This document shows positions 21,813-33,522 of a DNA stretch of 64,000 bases, piece after piece. The notes beneath the pieces were generated by a model. The model was not told where the DNA came from. It did not search any database and worked only from the letters and a program-made list of their open reading frames with translations. The DNA comes from Megamerina dolium. Its lineage: Eukaryota > Arthropoda > Insecta > Diptera > Megamerinidae. The number at the start of each line of letters is the position of its first letter. Within the stretch, counting starts at the first letter, position 1. Location of the stretch: NCBI GenBank assembly GCA_963854835.1, contig OY978529.1, forward strand, positions 44,120,321 through 44,184,320. Direction: 5' to 3'. The translations under genes were made by a program, and so were the position numbers.

Positions 21813-22193
21813 TTTGGTTTAAAAAAAAAAAATAAATATGTGGCACATAAAGCCCCAAAGGGCTCATTGGTCGAGCTTCTCTTCCATTACTGTTGTGCGT
21901 CTTAAATTTTGGACAATATTAGAAGGGACCTACTTATTTTAGCCGGTTCCGAACGGCAGAACACTTGTGACATCACTTTTTCTGAGCTTTGTCACAGAGT
22001 TCTTTTTAGAAGCTTTTTCATGGCAAGTTGTTACTGTCGGAAGAATTGCCAATTGCTTGCCGACAGGTGGGTACCGTTCGAAAGAAAAATCTTTTCGATA
22101 TTAAATTTGTTATGCATCAGCCGGGTATTAAACCACGACCTATAGATCAGAAGGCGAACACACTAACCACTGAGCTACGGCACCCTTTGGTTT
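21813..22193 (-). mobile_element. tRNA-derived SINE, type B, with target-site duplication
   Basis: The body is 21821-22185, flanked by TTTGGTTT at 21813-21820 and 22186-22193. Element orientation is minus: head GGGTGCCGTAGCTCAGTGGT, continuing TTAGTGTGTTCGCCTTCTGA, then a B-box region, the internal body, AGCTCGACCAATGAGCCC, and the tail GTGCCACATATTTATTTTTT. The A box TAGCTCAGTGG is intact; the B box has a changed base. This is the best-preserved full-length copy here. Confidence 0.85.
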
Positions 22194-23110
22194 AACCGAA
22201 GTTAAATTTTTTACATTTTTTTATGGTGCTGTCAAAAATAATAAGCACGATCACTTGTCACATGTGTTATCATGTGTATATGTGCATGCGTTTCAAGTTC
22301 ATTTGCTGTCTGCGATGTGATAGTATAGAGAATTTATAGGAAAATATGTCTGTACATAGAATAGAATATGTACAATAAAAACTAAATGTAAAAAATTCGA
22401 TAATATGGTTCTTGAAAATATCAACCACAGCAAGAAAATATTTGTTAATGAAGTTGTCAGTGCATGTGTCAGTGTCAGTAAACCACTAAAACCTCCACAC
22501 ACAGACGCAGTAGTATCATAAATGTGAAATTATGATTTACAAAGATGCTGAGATTATTTCGATCGTAGAGATTATGGCAATTATCAATTATGAGCTTAGA
22601 ACTGAAAATGAATAATCAACACTAAGAAATGTTTATATTGGATGTACTTATGTACTATGTATTGTATATATATGTAAATGTGTATAGGAAATTTAAGTCT
22701 CAATCACTTCCAAAGCTTGAAGTGGTCTTCAATAATGTGGTATGTTTATGTTTATGGTTTATGGTGGTATATTTATGGTTTTAGTAAATATACCTTAAGG
22801 CGAGTAGATGCATTTTCTTACATAAACTTATTATAGCTATTATATATCTTCAGCATGTCTTTTTCAGACATGGTGTTTTCGACCAAGACACTAAATAGTT
22901 AACCATCTTGGATGCAAAGTGGTGCTTTGTGGGCCATTCTGTATTTTTTCACTTGCGTTCTGTGGCCTTTTCGTCAAAACTTTCCTCTATTTTCAACGGT
23001 ATACGCTTAGCGAAGAAGGCTTTGAACGTTTTACATCCAGCGCTAGATTTAATCCTGCTAGTCGTTTATGTTTTCTCGGACTGGGTTCAAAGATATGTCT
23101 TTCCTGTTCC
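22194..23110. other. Spacer, nothing recognised
   Basis: AT-rich DNA with repeated TTTATGGT motifs at 22741-22790. The last 200 bases may be the decayed 3' end of the LINE that follows. Confidence 0.45.
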
Positions 23111-23119
23111 GAGGAAATA

Positions 23120-23990
23120 TATTTCTTACGTTGTGCAGTCTACTCTTTTGAATTTGTTTAAACCCATAGCACTATCATTTGGTGCTAGAGTTCGTTGTGC
23201 AGTTTTGCCTGCAGAACAAATGATTTCCATGTATCCATCTGTTTCTACAAATTCACTTCCAATTTGTCAACCCATATCGATCTTGATCTTCTTCTTGCTT
23301 TGCTAACGAATGCTTTAGCGGCAATAGCCTTCGGTTTGGACTTTTGAGCTTTCATTTCGTTTCAGATGGCGTGGTAAAGAAGCATAATACATTTCAACCT
23401 TGGATAAGCCTTTCCAGTTCGCCTTTCCATCTAATGAGCATTTCATCGTCACCTTCCCTAACAGCGTCAAAAATATTTTTCTGAGTATCTTTCTCTCAAA
23501 TATTAGTCGTTTTGTTTTGTCTTTCTCACTCAGTGTCCATTTTTCAGCTTCTTAGAGTATAGGGTCATTCTTAGATTTTTAGATGATTTCACATGGTTGG
23601 AACCCATGTTTTTCTGTTTTAATATGACTGGAAAATTTTCGGTTTTCTTTGGAGATGATTTTCTTTGGCTTCGAGTAGAATGATTCTGTCTCCTCTTCGT
23701 TTTCGTAGTTGATTGTTGCTTTGATTGTCCTCTTAAATTCTTCCTGTAATCTTTTTATTGTCACTGTACGGGCTATAATCGTATTCTCTCTTTCAAATTC
23801 GCCGAAGCCATTCCAACGTAGTTCTTGCATTTGCAAGTTCTATTGTAATCTCATTAATCTGATGTTCCAAGATCTAAGTTTCCGATCTTTATTTCTTCTT
23901 CGTTGGCTAAAATCGTTAACGTGTACAGGTTCGTTACGAGGCTTTTGTCCCGTTTTCGTGACAATTTATTTCGTCGAGTGGCTTGTCAGC
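23120..23990 (-). pseudogene. Internally deleted EN/RT LINE relic
   Basis: The minus strand begins with an endonuclease start (about 23900-23800): RKLRSWNIRLMRLQ, then MQELRWNGFGEFERENTII, resembling the TWNVRTL and E-x-RW-G-x-G blocks of apurinic-type LINE endonucleases. It passes almost directly into sequence normally C-terminal of the RT domain: FYSKPKKIISKENRK and SSHIKT-like blocks, then EAEKWTLSEKDK, RKILRKIFDAVREGDD, ELERLIQG and a K/R-rich block ending WVDKLEVNL (about 23250). The whole central RT is therefore missing. The open stretch 23579-23836 crosses the junction. Many stops; LINE clade not assigned (different from the RTE-like family elsewhere in the window). Confidence 0.6.
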
Positions 23991-24594
23991 CCAAGGGTTC
24001 TATGTCGATTTTTCCAACAGCATCGGATAATCTGAATATAAATCAAACTATTGGGTCTCCATTGGTACATTCGAGATCTGGCTGTTGATAGGGCTATACT
24101 GTCTTTACTCAATAGATAGAGGCTCTTTTCTTATTGACAGGATGCACCGACGTGTAAGTATGGTTGACTGTTATGGTAGACTATATGTTCTTGACATAAC
24201 TCCATTTGATTGCTCATTGTCGCCACGTGGGAAGTCTTTAAGGAAACCGTAGGTTAGCCGGAATATGCATGGAGTTCAATATCAAGCTTGACTTTATTCC
24301 GTCAAGCAATGTCATAAGCATAGTTATTCCATCGTAAGTTTGGGGGGTTGTTCGGGTGAATAGGAATGTCCACATAAAAGACCCACGCAACTAGATGTGA
24401 AGGTTTGGAATATCTCCGTTCGGTTATCGGCAGTCCAACTACAGCACAAACATGATCGTACTCGAAATGAGCTTATCATCATCATCATTTGGTTTTCTCT
24501 GATCAAACCCTATATTTTGGGAAATTTAATTCAGTTCGAAGTCACGACCATTTTCAAGCTGCATTATGTGCACCGAGGTTAGTATTATATATAT
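23991..24594. other. Spacer, possibly LINE leader
   Basis: About 600 bases of average composition without a recognised gene. The part nearest 24000 may be the 5' leader of the preceding minus-strand LINE. Confidence 0.4.
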
Positions 24595-25190
24595 TTACGA
24601 GTAGCCAGGCAGCTCTAAAGTCCCTGGCAAAATTCTCGTTTCAATCGAGTCTGGTGGGGAATGTTTTAAACTTCTTAATACCCTGGCAGCAAAGAATCCT
24701 GCCAACCTCATGTGGGTACCGAGACATGAGGCACTCGAGGGAAATGAAATGGACGACTTCCTTGCAATGTAGGCTGCAAGCACTCCTTTCATTGGACTAG
24801 AGCCCTTCTGCGGGATTATGATATGTGAAAGGGAGAAACGGGATCTACTCGACTACTGGAGCGCCCAAACAGGCATGCGGCAGTCAAAGGATCCCGCACA
24901 TGTTAGGGTGGAAGCTGTCTTTTGCCTCAGCAGAAATGACATAAAACTCTACACAGAGCTGTTCACTGGGCACTGTAGACTCAATTACCATATGAAGAAA
25001 ATGGATGTGGTAGAAAACGATACCTGTCGAGTCTGTCATGAGGAGCAGGAAACATCTGAACATATTCTATGCAAAATCAAGCCCACAGCAATTATATGAT
25101 CTATAAATAGTCTAGAATTATTTTAGTTGGGCAATAGACGCACAAAAGATCTTTTAGGTCGCAGTGCATTGAATAGCCTCAATAAGTAAA
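24595..25190 (+). pseudogene. RNase H-bearing LINE 3' fragment
   Basis: Frameshifted plus-strand remnant of the C-terminal end of a LINE ORF2 from an RNase H-encoding group. Blocks: SSQAALKSLAKFSFQSSLVG, then NLMWVPRHEALEGNEMDDFL (normally WVPGHxGIEGNExADELA), then STPFIGLEPFCGI, and the C-terminal zinc-knuckle-like CRVCHEEQETSEHILC near 25030-25075. RNase H would remove RNA from the RNA-DNA hybrid during reverse transcription. A frameshift lies near 24680 and the catalytic region is incomplete. The second open stretch, 24818-25099, carries the Cys/His motif. Confidence 0.75.
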
Positions 25191-26306
25191 CAATTTACAG
25201 GTCATATGAGTCACCACTATATATACGTTTACCATAATCATACACTACTTACATTGTAACCATGATCATGATGATCACAACAAATTTTCATCATAATCAT
25301 AATCGATCATAGTCATAATTCGTTAGAAAAATATTCGTTATTCGTTTTATGTGAAATATATTTCGACAATCTCTATTGCTATTGTTATTGTTGTTAGAAA
25401 ATAATTGATACTGTACTTACAAGTATATAACAATGAAAAATCGACATACATCATACTTACTATAAAAAACCGTGACTTTATTGTTTGGAAGGTGTGAAAA
25501 TATTTGATTTTTCGTTTTTATATGATCGTTTCACTTCGATTGAATGTATATGGTTGTGTATTTATATATATAATTTTTTTTTCATATAAAGATTTTTGTT
25601 ATTTTTATTTCAAACAAAACTGTTGATCGCTGAAAATTATGATTAATGATAGCTGCATGTCATATGCAGCAATAATACGAGTGTTGCCCACACGCTCATT
25701 CGTTCAACTACGAGTAATCGTGAACAATCGAATCAAATGTGCAACATTAAAAAAAATAAAAAAATAAAAACACATAAAATTGTGATAAAACAACAACAAT
25801 TTATATGTAATGAAATGAAACGAGTTATTATATTATGTATATGTAAGTATTTATGATGTGTCCTGCCATAAATGTATTCATAAAACACAAAATGAGTAAA
25901 AAATATTTCATTTTATTGGCATTAATAAGTAACAAAAAAAAAAAAAATAATAAAAAATTTGTAATACTTGTATACATATCCAATACACATTTTCAGCTTA
26001 TTCAATTCAATATTGTTTCTGTTATGTGGAACGATCAATCTACCAATGAGACATTTATTGATCGTTAATTCATAAAACGAAGCAAAAATTGACTGACTAC
26101 ACCTTTTTTTTCGCTTTTTGTGAAGGTATAACGTTCTCGCCAAACAATGATCTTATTTTATTTGATGTTATTATCGGTTAGTGGGCGAACTGAAGATCGC
26201 CGCTGATTGTCGAAAATAACAATTTCGTTGATCACGCTGATTATAGATTATATGTGTGTATATAATCTGATAAACGAAGCGGAGAGGATAATTTAGTGTG
26301 ATAAGT
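25191..26306. other. AT-rich spacer
   Basis: No supported gene. Repeated ATCATGATCAT-like motifs at 25258-25316 and A-rich tracts at 25748-25770 and 25934-25950. Confidence 0.5.
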
Positions 26307-26629
26307 AATGGAGGTAGGTGCCGTAGCTCAGTGGTTAGTGTGTTGGGCTTCTGATCTGTAGGCCGTGGGTTCAATCCCCGGCTGAAGCATTACAAATTTA
26401 ATATCGAAAAAATTGGAAATTCTTCCCGCAGTAATAATTTGCCATGAAAAAGCTTCTAAAAGAACTCTGTGACAAAGCTCAAAAAAATTATGTATGTCGC
26501 AAGAGTTCTGACGTTCGGAACCGGCAGGTCCCTTCTAAGACTGTTCAAAATTTAACACACACAACAGTAATGGAAGAGCAGCTCGGCTTTAAGTGCCACA
26601 TATTTATTTATTTATTTATAAAATGGAGG
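26307..26629 (+). mobile_element. tRNA-derived SINE, type B, with target-site duplication
   Basis: The body is 26315-26621, flanked by AATGGAGG at 26307-26314 and 26622-26629. The head is GGTGCCGTAGCTCAGTGGTT (A box TAGCTCAGTGG) with B box GGTTCAATCCCC at about 26369-26380, both close to canonical pol III promoters. The tail is GTGCCACATATTTATTTATT. An internal deletion of about 40 bases removes the block that contains TTTCTTTCGAACGGTACC in other copies. Confidence 0.85.
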
Positions 26630-26644
26630 ACCATGTTCGAGGTG

Positions 26645-26890
26645 TCTATTCTTCTTACCTTTTCGGAGGATCGATAATCGATTTAGCCCGTATCTAGCAT
26701 GCTTCGCCAGCCTACTTTTTCCTTTGCTAGTTGGCGAAGTCAGTTAGATATTCCAAGCGCTGGCAGATTCTCCAGTACTTGGTGTTTCAACCGGAATATA
26801 ACAACTTTTTAGCTGGAGTGTGCTCTTCCATTCCATGGTTAGATCCAAAGATCTTGTCGAGGTCTTTTCGAACTTACGACTTATCGACTT
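26645..26890 (-). pseudogene. RTE-like LINE 3' end fragment
   Basis: The 3' terminal part of the family seen at 36018: CTTCTTACC, then a TCGATAATCGATTTAG block, GCATGCTTCGCCAGCC, CTAGTTGGCGAAGTCAG, AGATTCTCCAGTACTTGG and AGCTGGAGTGTGCTCTTCCA, all recognisable against 36050-36250. Stops throughout. It follows the SINE target-site duplication after only about 15 bases. Confidence 0.7.
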
Positions 26891-28664
26891 TCGAAAGAAT
26901 ATAATACATTTATGTTGGAGATAGCCGCAATTTGTATTCGATTTAGTCCATTTTCGAATATTAATTAAATGTATCAAATTTCAGCGTGATATCTTTATAT
27001 TTTCCTGCATCAAATGTGAAAACATAGATTCAATGACATACTTTTGTATGGGAGGGTGCTTGGTAGTCATCCTCTTACGCCCATTTTCTAATATGGCAAT
27101 TTTGTATTTAGACTATTTTTATACATTTTCCCACCTTTTAGCTCGATGTCTTCATACAATATTTTCGTAAATAAAATGTGAAGATATCAAGTGTGAATAA
27201 TCCATATATGTATTCTCCATAATACGAGAATTGCGGGAAACTAGAAAAACACAATACGATATTGTTCGATAGTTAATATTCCATTACCGACGGCAAAATG
27301 TAGTTTTATTTGCTCTTTTGTTTATTTATTTCCACTTATATACTTCCTGTCATTATTTGAGAAGAACATTATGCTAAGCAGTTTATGTTCAAAAACAATA
27401 ACACGTATTTTGAATACAATGCATATATATTATACATACCATTTACTTATTGATGCTAATATACCTACCAACGATACCAAATCCATATCAAATGATCTCA
27501 CACTAGATCTGCATTGTGTTATTTATGAACAAAGAGAAACAACACACTCTCACACAAGTACTCATACATTTAATTGGCTCATTGACAAATTATTAACTCA
27601 TTTGTATACGCCCACCAACGAGAAAAATAGTGATTCCCAAACTTTAGAGTTTGTATTAGCAATCGCTATTAAATTATAATAGTGGATGCCAACGACTGTG
27701 CGTGTTATGTACTTGGCAAAAACTACCCAAATTTTGCATTTATAGATAAAAGAAATTAAATAATATTCTGTCATCAAAAGTAATGAGATATGGTTTTTTC
27801 GCATCTTTTAGACAAAACAAAATTATCAAAGAGGGTGACGTATTAATTATTTTATTTACTTTTGCCACCAACAGAACTTGTTTGCCAACAATCTACCAAA
27901 AGTATTATTTTCAGATTCATATTTCTTAATATTTACACATACAAACATCAAAATAAAGCGAGATATATAAAACTGTATCTAAGCTAAGATAAGAAAGCAT
28001 TAAAATATTTTTGAAAATCAGATTCCAGCAAAATAATAAAGATTTTATATATCAACCTAAGCTTGTGTGCCATTTTAATCACTAAAATATAAATTGCGCG
28101 AGTGCATTATAAAGTTTTTTAAATGTTAAGTTTTTTTTATTGCACAACGATTTTTCTTTTTCGCTACGGTTATGCTATTAATCAATTTAATTAAGAGTTT
28201 ATATTGATTAATTGGATTAGTTGGATTGCCTTGTAGCAAGACAACAAATTCACTGTTTCAACAAAATGGAGCCGAAGTTAAATTAAATCTTTCACGCTTT
28301 ATTGAGAGAGTATGATGAACTGTTCTCACAAGCAGTAGGAATCTTGTTTAAGGCCTCTGCGGACCCTTAAACCGATACTCATAGCATCTGGAAGACTGGA
28401 AGTAGGAACTGAAGACGCTATGGGGTGAATGTAATTCGACATATCAGTCTATTGTCAGTGGAGAAGTTAATCCAGACGGCGTCAAATTTTTAATTTTCGC
28501 TGCTTCTCCAATATCACATAATTATTGTGTCCTCTCTCGTAGCTCCCAGTCGTCCTTCAAAGAATTGCCTCCACAATAAATGCAGCTTTTCTGCGCTTCA
28601 AGTGCCTCAATGCAACACAACAGGTGATTATGTAATATGGCCAAGCTTCTGAAACATGTTCAGG
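26891..28664. other. AT-rich spacer
   Basis: About 1.8 kb. The 27040-27100 segment has a TTTTGTATGGGAGGGTGC and CGCCCATTTTCT pairing reminiscent of the central repeats of the Helentron-like element, but it is too short to assign. Short ORFs at 27371-27679 and 27598-27804 overlap in antisense and are not convincing. Confidence 0.45.
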
Positions 28665-29401
28665 GCGTTACTTACTTACTTGCTTATGTTATCATTACAA
28701 CCAAAAATCATTTTAGACCGGATAGTGCATGTTTCGCCAGCTATTTCTGTTCTTCGATAGTTGGCACCAGTCAAAAATTCCAAGCGCCGACAGATTTTCC
28801 AGTACTTAGTCTTTCCAAATAGAGGATGGCTCTTCCACTTTTGAGCCGTCCACCAGCAAGTTCCAAATGTAACACCCTCTAGTCAGCGCAGTTGCTGTAC
28901 TTCGAAACGCTTGATTATGTCGATGCCGGCATACAGTTTGTACACCCCATGGGTGTAACTTTTTAGGTACTCGTCACCAATTTTTTTCTTGAAAACTTCA
29001 AGCATTCCCTCAGTATATTCTCTCTAAGCTTGATATTGTCCGTATGTCCATATGTAAGGTCAGGCATGATGAGAGACTTGTGGAGTGTAGTTTTCGTTCT
29101 TCGAGAGAGGACTCGACTTCTCAATTGCTTACTTAGACCAAAGTAGCACCTGTTTGCAATAGTGATCCTTCGCAATATCTCCAGGCTGACGTCATTACTG
29201 GTGTTAATGCTGGTTCCTAGATAGATAAAATCCTTCATTACTTCGAAGGCGTAGTTATCAACAGTGACGTGCTGTCCCAGATGGCGGGATTCTTTGTTTG
29301 TAAACACTAGGTACTTCGTCTTGCCCTCATTCACCGTAAGAGCAATTCGACGCAACTTCGTTCCAACTCTGAAAATACTGCACTGAATGTTCGGGTGTTT
29401 G
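28665..29401 (-). pseudogene. RTE-like LINE fragment, 5' truncated
   Basis: Same family as 36018-37476. In element orientation it begins within the RT C-terminal side (NTRTFSAVFSELER, out of frame with the next block), continues ALTVNEGKTKYLVFTNKESR, AFEVMKDFIYLGTSINTSND and RCYFGLSKQLRSRVLSRRTK, and ends in a 3' tail of AAGCAAGTAAGTAAGTAA at 28664-28680. The microsatellite tail differs from the AAG repeat of the 36-kb copy. The longest open part is 28963-29409. A deletion replaces the region coding for the AEAWT block. Confidence 0.85.
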
Positions 29402-29650
29402 CAGAACAACTATGGTGGATGACAGTAGCGACATTCCCACATGTCCTGTTGCTGCCGCCATGAATTGCTCCACGACCCTCAAAGGTATGAGCGTGACTGT
29501 AGCGTCAGCTACTATGTCTTCAGAGGGGTCTGGTTCTGGCACATCGCAGTCGCCCCACGATGTGATTGCTTGTCTTCCTCGTCTGTGGCTGGCTTTGATC
29601 TCAGACCGGATGTGATATCTGGTTATCACAAAGTTTGCGCGCTAAATTAA
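29402..29650. other. GC-richer segment of unknown origin
   Basis: About 250 bases with visibly higher GC than the flanks, directly upstream of the LINE truncation point. Open frames exist on both strands (29327-29629 minus, 29412-29615 and 29441-29650 plus). None shows a recognisable domain. Confidence 0.3.
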
Positions 29651-31780
29651 TACAAGACTTTGTTCAATGGCGTAATCAATATTTCACGACGTTGAATTAT
29701 ATCGCTTTGCTCAAAAGAATTACAAAAAACTAATTCGGAATCTGAAAAAGGCTTCTTTTAGGAAATTCTGTGGCGAAATAGAATCACTGATCCTGCCTTG
29801 CCTTGGCCTATATACTATGCTCGTGAAGTCATGTAAAGATTGCCTCTATACCTTTATTTATTAGTAGAGACGCCACAGGAGCTTTAGGCCGATCAGTATG
29901 ATTTCGTTCCGACGTGAAGGAAAGATTTTAGAATTATTTTTGGTTTGTTGGGTTATTATTTATTGCATCTTAATTTATTAATGAAATAAGGATCAAAACA
30001 ATGAGAATACTCGTCGTGCATGTACAACGTCAAACTAGTTCATCACAAAAGAACGAGTAACAAGTAGCATACTGCTCTTTCTTGAAATCAAAGAACAATT
30101 CACGAAGAGCTCTCGTTGCGTAGCATGATTTGTAAAAGTATTAGATTTGTAGTCGTTTTCAAAGCATGCTTTGAATATGAGTCACATTTCTATTGTTTAT
30201 ACTTATGCTTGGTCCAAGCATTATTTCGTTAGGTTCACTCGATCGTTTATTGGGATGTTTTATTTATTGGTATCATATACCAGTATATGCGTAAATAGAT
30301 ACATTTGCAAACATATGCAAGTTGAAGAAGACCGCGATATGGAAAATCTACAATAACGATAACAACAACAACAACAACAACAACAGCAAAGAGATAAATG
30401 CAAAGTAAAAATTGTCTGAACTCTTTTTTTCCCGCTCATGAATATTTTTTTGCAACAAGAATAACAACTAATTTAATTTGACTTTTGCTCAATGCAAAAT
30501 TAGTAACCGTGTACGCGAACACATTACACAAGCACGCGAAAACGAGCGCGGTATGTTGCATCAAACAAAATTATAGTTCGGCACATTTAACTTTGTGAAA
30601 TGAACAAGTTAAGTAAGTACATGCGTGTGAGTGTTTGTTGTATGGATGATATATGAAAATTACCTCATACACAGTTTATAGTAAATATTTTATGCAAGAG
30701 GAGGAGTGAATTCAAGGAAAAGAATGATATCCAAGTACATATGCAGAGAAGCAAAGGGCTGTAAAGTAACAAGACTGACGACAGAATTAAAAGGATATGC
30801 AGTACTCATGTGTACTATATTAATATGCATACTATATACATGTATAGGCACATGTATATAATAGTATATAAATGTGTTAGAAATAAATGGCGGTTTACTT
30901 TTCAATGCTAAATTTACCAGTACAGTGGTTTGAGCTTATACTCGTATGTATATAATGCTATTGACATATGTAATTAAAATGAGTGTTTATGTAGATAGTG
31001 CATCGATAACAAAACAAAAACAACAACAAAAAAAGGAGAGTAAAAATATGTGTAGATACGTTTTTAATGATTGGCTGAAAGAAAACAAATTTTAGTTGTA
31101 TTTTGTTTCGGCACTTTCACTTTCAACTACTACTAGTTGCCATAATCGCTTGGTCTACTTTTAATTATGCAGTGTCTAACTAGATGTGTAGTTATTGTTT
31201 TCTAATTCACCATATCCCCTGCCAGTATTGTATACTTTTCCAGTGACTTTCTAGTTTCTTTGTCGCTTTATTGGCATTATCATCGATATTCATCGATTGC
31301 TGCATCCATCTGTTGAAGTGAAAATATTTCTATTTGCGATTATATTGGCATTTATTTCATTATAGCCTACAGCTTTTTGACATTAATTCCTTTCTTTTGA
31401 TTATTTTGATTATTAAGTTCCTTTCAAATAAATCTCTTCAAGATAGTAGAGTCATTCTTGGTCATGATTGAAGTGACTCAAATGTTCCAAAACTTTTTAT
31501 AAGTATAAATATTCAATTTTATTGAAATATATAAACAATTATTCAACTTTTTTTTTAATTCAGTTGGTCTGCTCTACTGCATACTTGACAATAAGCATAA
31601 ATTCATACGTAAGTAAATACCTATAGTAGTATGTTAACCACAAATAAATTAATATTGCATTTTATATCTTTTATTCATTTGCTTATGTCGCTTGCATATC
31701 TTCATGCTATTCGACGAACGACTGTTTTGTCATCGCCTTAGTCAATTACACAAATACACGTATACGTATATTATGGTATG
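29651..31780. other. AT-rich spacer with simple repeats
   Basis: About 2.1 kb without a supported gene. It contains an AAC trinucleotide tract at about 30358-30388 and a CAACAACAAAAAAAGG tract near 31020. Confidence 0.5.
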
Positions 31781-31782
31781 TA

Positions 31783-32111
31783 GGGGAGAGGCGTAAAAGT
31801 TCGTCTGGAGTGAAATTATGGCCACGTAATTTTCTTCATTTTAATGCCCTATTTGAAAAATGTCAAAAGTTACATATGATAGCTTGGTTTTAAAGATGTC
31901 CAGCCGCAATAGTTGTTAAGACTCGTACATATTTATTTTTGTAGAATTTTTCACAACATTTAGTTCATGACTTTGGCATGTCCAAAATGTTTGTTCTTTG
32001 CAATTAAAAAGAAAACCGCCTAGTCTCGATTTTTATTTTTATTTGTTTTTATAGTATATAGCATTTTATACCCAAAACTCAAAACTGTGTCATGCTTTCA
32101 TACCTGTCCCC
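31783..32111. mobile_element. MITE, GGGGAGAGG family, TA-flanked
   Basis: The left end GGGGAGAGGCGTAAAAG and the right end CTTTCATACCTGTCCCC form imperfect inverted repeats of about 17 bases, immediately flanked by TA on both sides (31781-31782, 32112-32113). Length 329 bases, no coding. A second element with the same ends is at 37892-38102. TA flanks suggest mobilisation by a Tc1/mariner-group transposase. Confidence 0.6.
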
Positions 32112-32224
32112 TAATAAAGGGTAATCTCTAGGAGATGTAGAACTTAAAATCGAAGTAAAATAATGAGATTACATAATTTCAAACTGAAAATGGATTAGAA
32201 ATATAAAATTGTATGCCATTAGTG

Positions 32225-32830
32225 TTAACGTATAATTTTGGGCATGTGATCAGTGCAGGGACGACCAGTTTTACAAACAATGGGGCCCGTATCTCGGCAA
32301 TAGTTCACATAATGATGACTTCCAAGGCGTCGAAATTTCTCGGTTAGTTCGCATAAATAAATGATTACACATAACCCCGGAGAAAGTAATCTAGAGGTGT
32401 TAAATTGCACGATCTCGGTGACCAATCGACAAGTCGATTTCAAGAAATAATGCGTTCGCTAAATGTTTCCTTCAATGAGTCGATTGTTTGATGCGCTGTA
32501 TATCATGTGGCGAGGTCCTGTTGGAAAAACATGTCTTGACTCAACACTCCATAAAATTGGGACAGGATATCATCGGCAATCATGTCTCTATAGTGCTCGC
32601 CGTTGATGGTAACGATCTCGCTGTTCTTATTTTTAAAGCAGTAAGAACTAACCATTCCACCGACCCATAAAACACACAAAACAGTAAGTTTTTGTGAATG
32701 TAACGTTACCTCTTGAGTATCTTGTGGATTCTCTTCACTTCAAATATCGAAATTTCGCTTATGAACATACCCATTGACCCCAAAAATAAGCCTTATGACG
32801 AAACAGAATATTACAATAAATATAAATAAT
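32225..32830 (-). pseudogene. DDE_3-type transposase relic (Tc1/mariner superfamily)
   Basis: Minus-strand relic of a transposase C-terminal half: FGVNGYVHKRNFDI, SEENPQDTQEVTLHSQKLTV, VTINGEHYRDMIADDILSQF, MFFQQDLAT-YTA (catalytic Asp after QQ, normally WFQQDGATCHTA), WSPRSCNLTPLDYFLRGYV (normally RSCDLTPLDYFLWG, so the expected Asp is Asn here), and HMPKII at the C-terminus. The expected product is a cut-and-paste transposase. Stops and frameshifts split it, and the open stretch 32225-32443 covers the end. No inverted repeats found. Confidence 0.7.
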
Positions 32831-33194
32831 ATTACATTGGGTTGCTAAAAAAAACACCTTTTACATATGGATGTTGTATGACCATAAAATATCCTTTATA
32901 AGCCTTATAAAATAATTAGTTTGACATTACGGCAGCAGCAACAACTCTTCGTGTTGCATATTTTTAATCAACACGATCATCTTCAGCAGCAGCAGCACCA
33001 GTCAACAACAGATCCACTATACTATCAAAGGCAGCTGCATCAAATAAAACTTGTTAATTATTGAATTTATAATATCTATATAGATAACGATCGATAAATG
33101 TGGTAGGTGTTGACGCGAGTTAATCCTTTAACGAAGTTGCCAAATGGTAAAATAAAACTACAATATATTTGCTTGCATTAACAATATGTAGCAA
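32831..33194. other. Spacer with CAG-rich tract
   Basis: It includes CAGCAGCAACAACTC (32933) and CAGCAGCAGCAGCACCAGTC (32985). A Gln-rich open frame there lacks a start codon. No gene supported. Confidence 0.45.
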
Positions 33195-33204
33195 CATGTT
33201 GCAC

Positions 33205-33330
33205 AAGTGTATTGTATACAATGTATGTATATTAATTTCGATCAGATGTTTTCAGCCACTTGAAACTCCCGAGATATAGAAAAAAAATATATATTTTTGA
33301 TCGACGTCGACGAAATAGTTGGTAAACAAT
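33205..33330 (+). mobile_element. Diverged 5' fragment of the Helentron-like element
   Basis: TATATTAATTTCGATCAGAT, then GTTTTCAGCCACTTGAA, CCGAGATATAG and TGATCGACGTCGACGAAAT, align with the first 130 bases of the left copy at 145-245 (ATTTCGGTCAGATGTTTGTG, CCACTTGAA, GGAGATATAGACATGG, GATCAGCGTCGATT). It stops before the GTCY tract. Confidence 0.65.
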
Positions 33331-33394
33331 ATAAAAATTATAAAAAATATAAAGTCGACAAAAGGTAGAAAGACAAATACGAAAAATAAAGCGC

Positions 33395-33505
33395 TCAACT
33401 AATAAATGTTTCCTTCAATAAGTCGATTGTTTGACGCGCTGCACGTGATTTGGTGTTGTCCTATTGGAAAAACATGTCTTAAATCAATATTTCATTTTTG
33501 TGGAT
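33395..33505 (-). pseudogene. Second small fragment of the DDE_3-type transposase
   Basis: AAATGTTTCCTTCAATAAGT, GATTGTTTGACGCGCTGCA and GTCCTATTGGAAAAACATGT repeat the sequence at 32462-32535 (the QQD block region) with changes. It is cut off by the SINE that begins at about 33523. Confidence 0.65.
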
Positions 33506-33522
33506 GTAATGGATGTGGATAT

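Noticed and set aside
22908..23306. 132-codon plus-strand ORF
   Set aside because: Hydrophobic antisense reading of the decayed LINE C-terminal region; the minus strand carries the recognisable blocks.
26316..26390. tRNA gene-like sequence with A and B boxes
   Set aside because: It is the head of a dispersed SINE. The same head with the same downstream body occurs at several sites, and the cloverleaf is incomplete.
32930..33060. Gln-rich open frame suggesting a host exon
   Set aside because: Short, no start codon, and driven by CAG/CAA repeats that are common in fly non-coding DNA.
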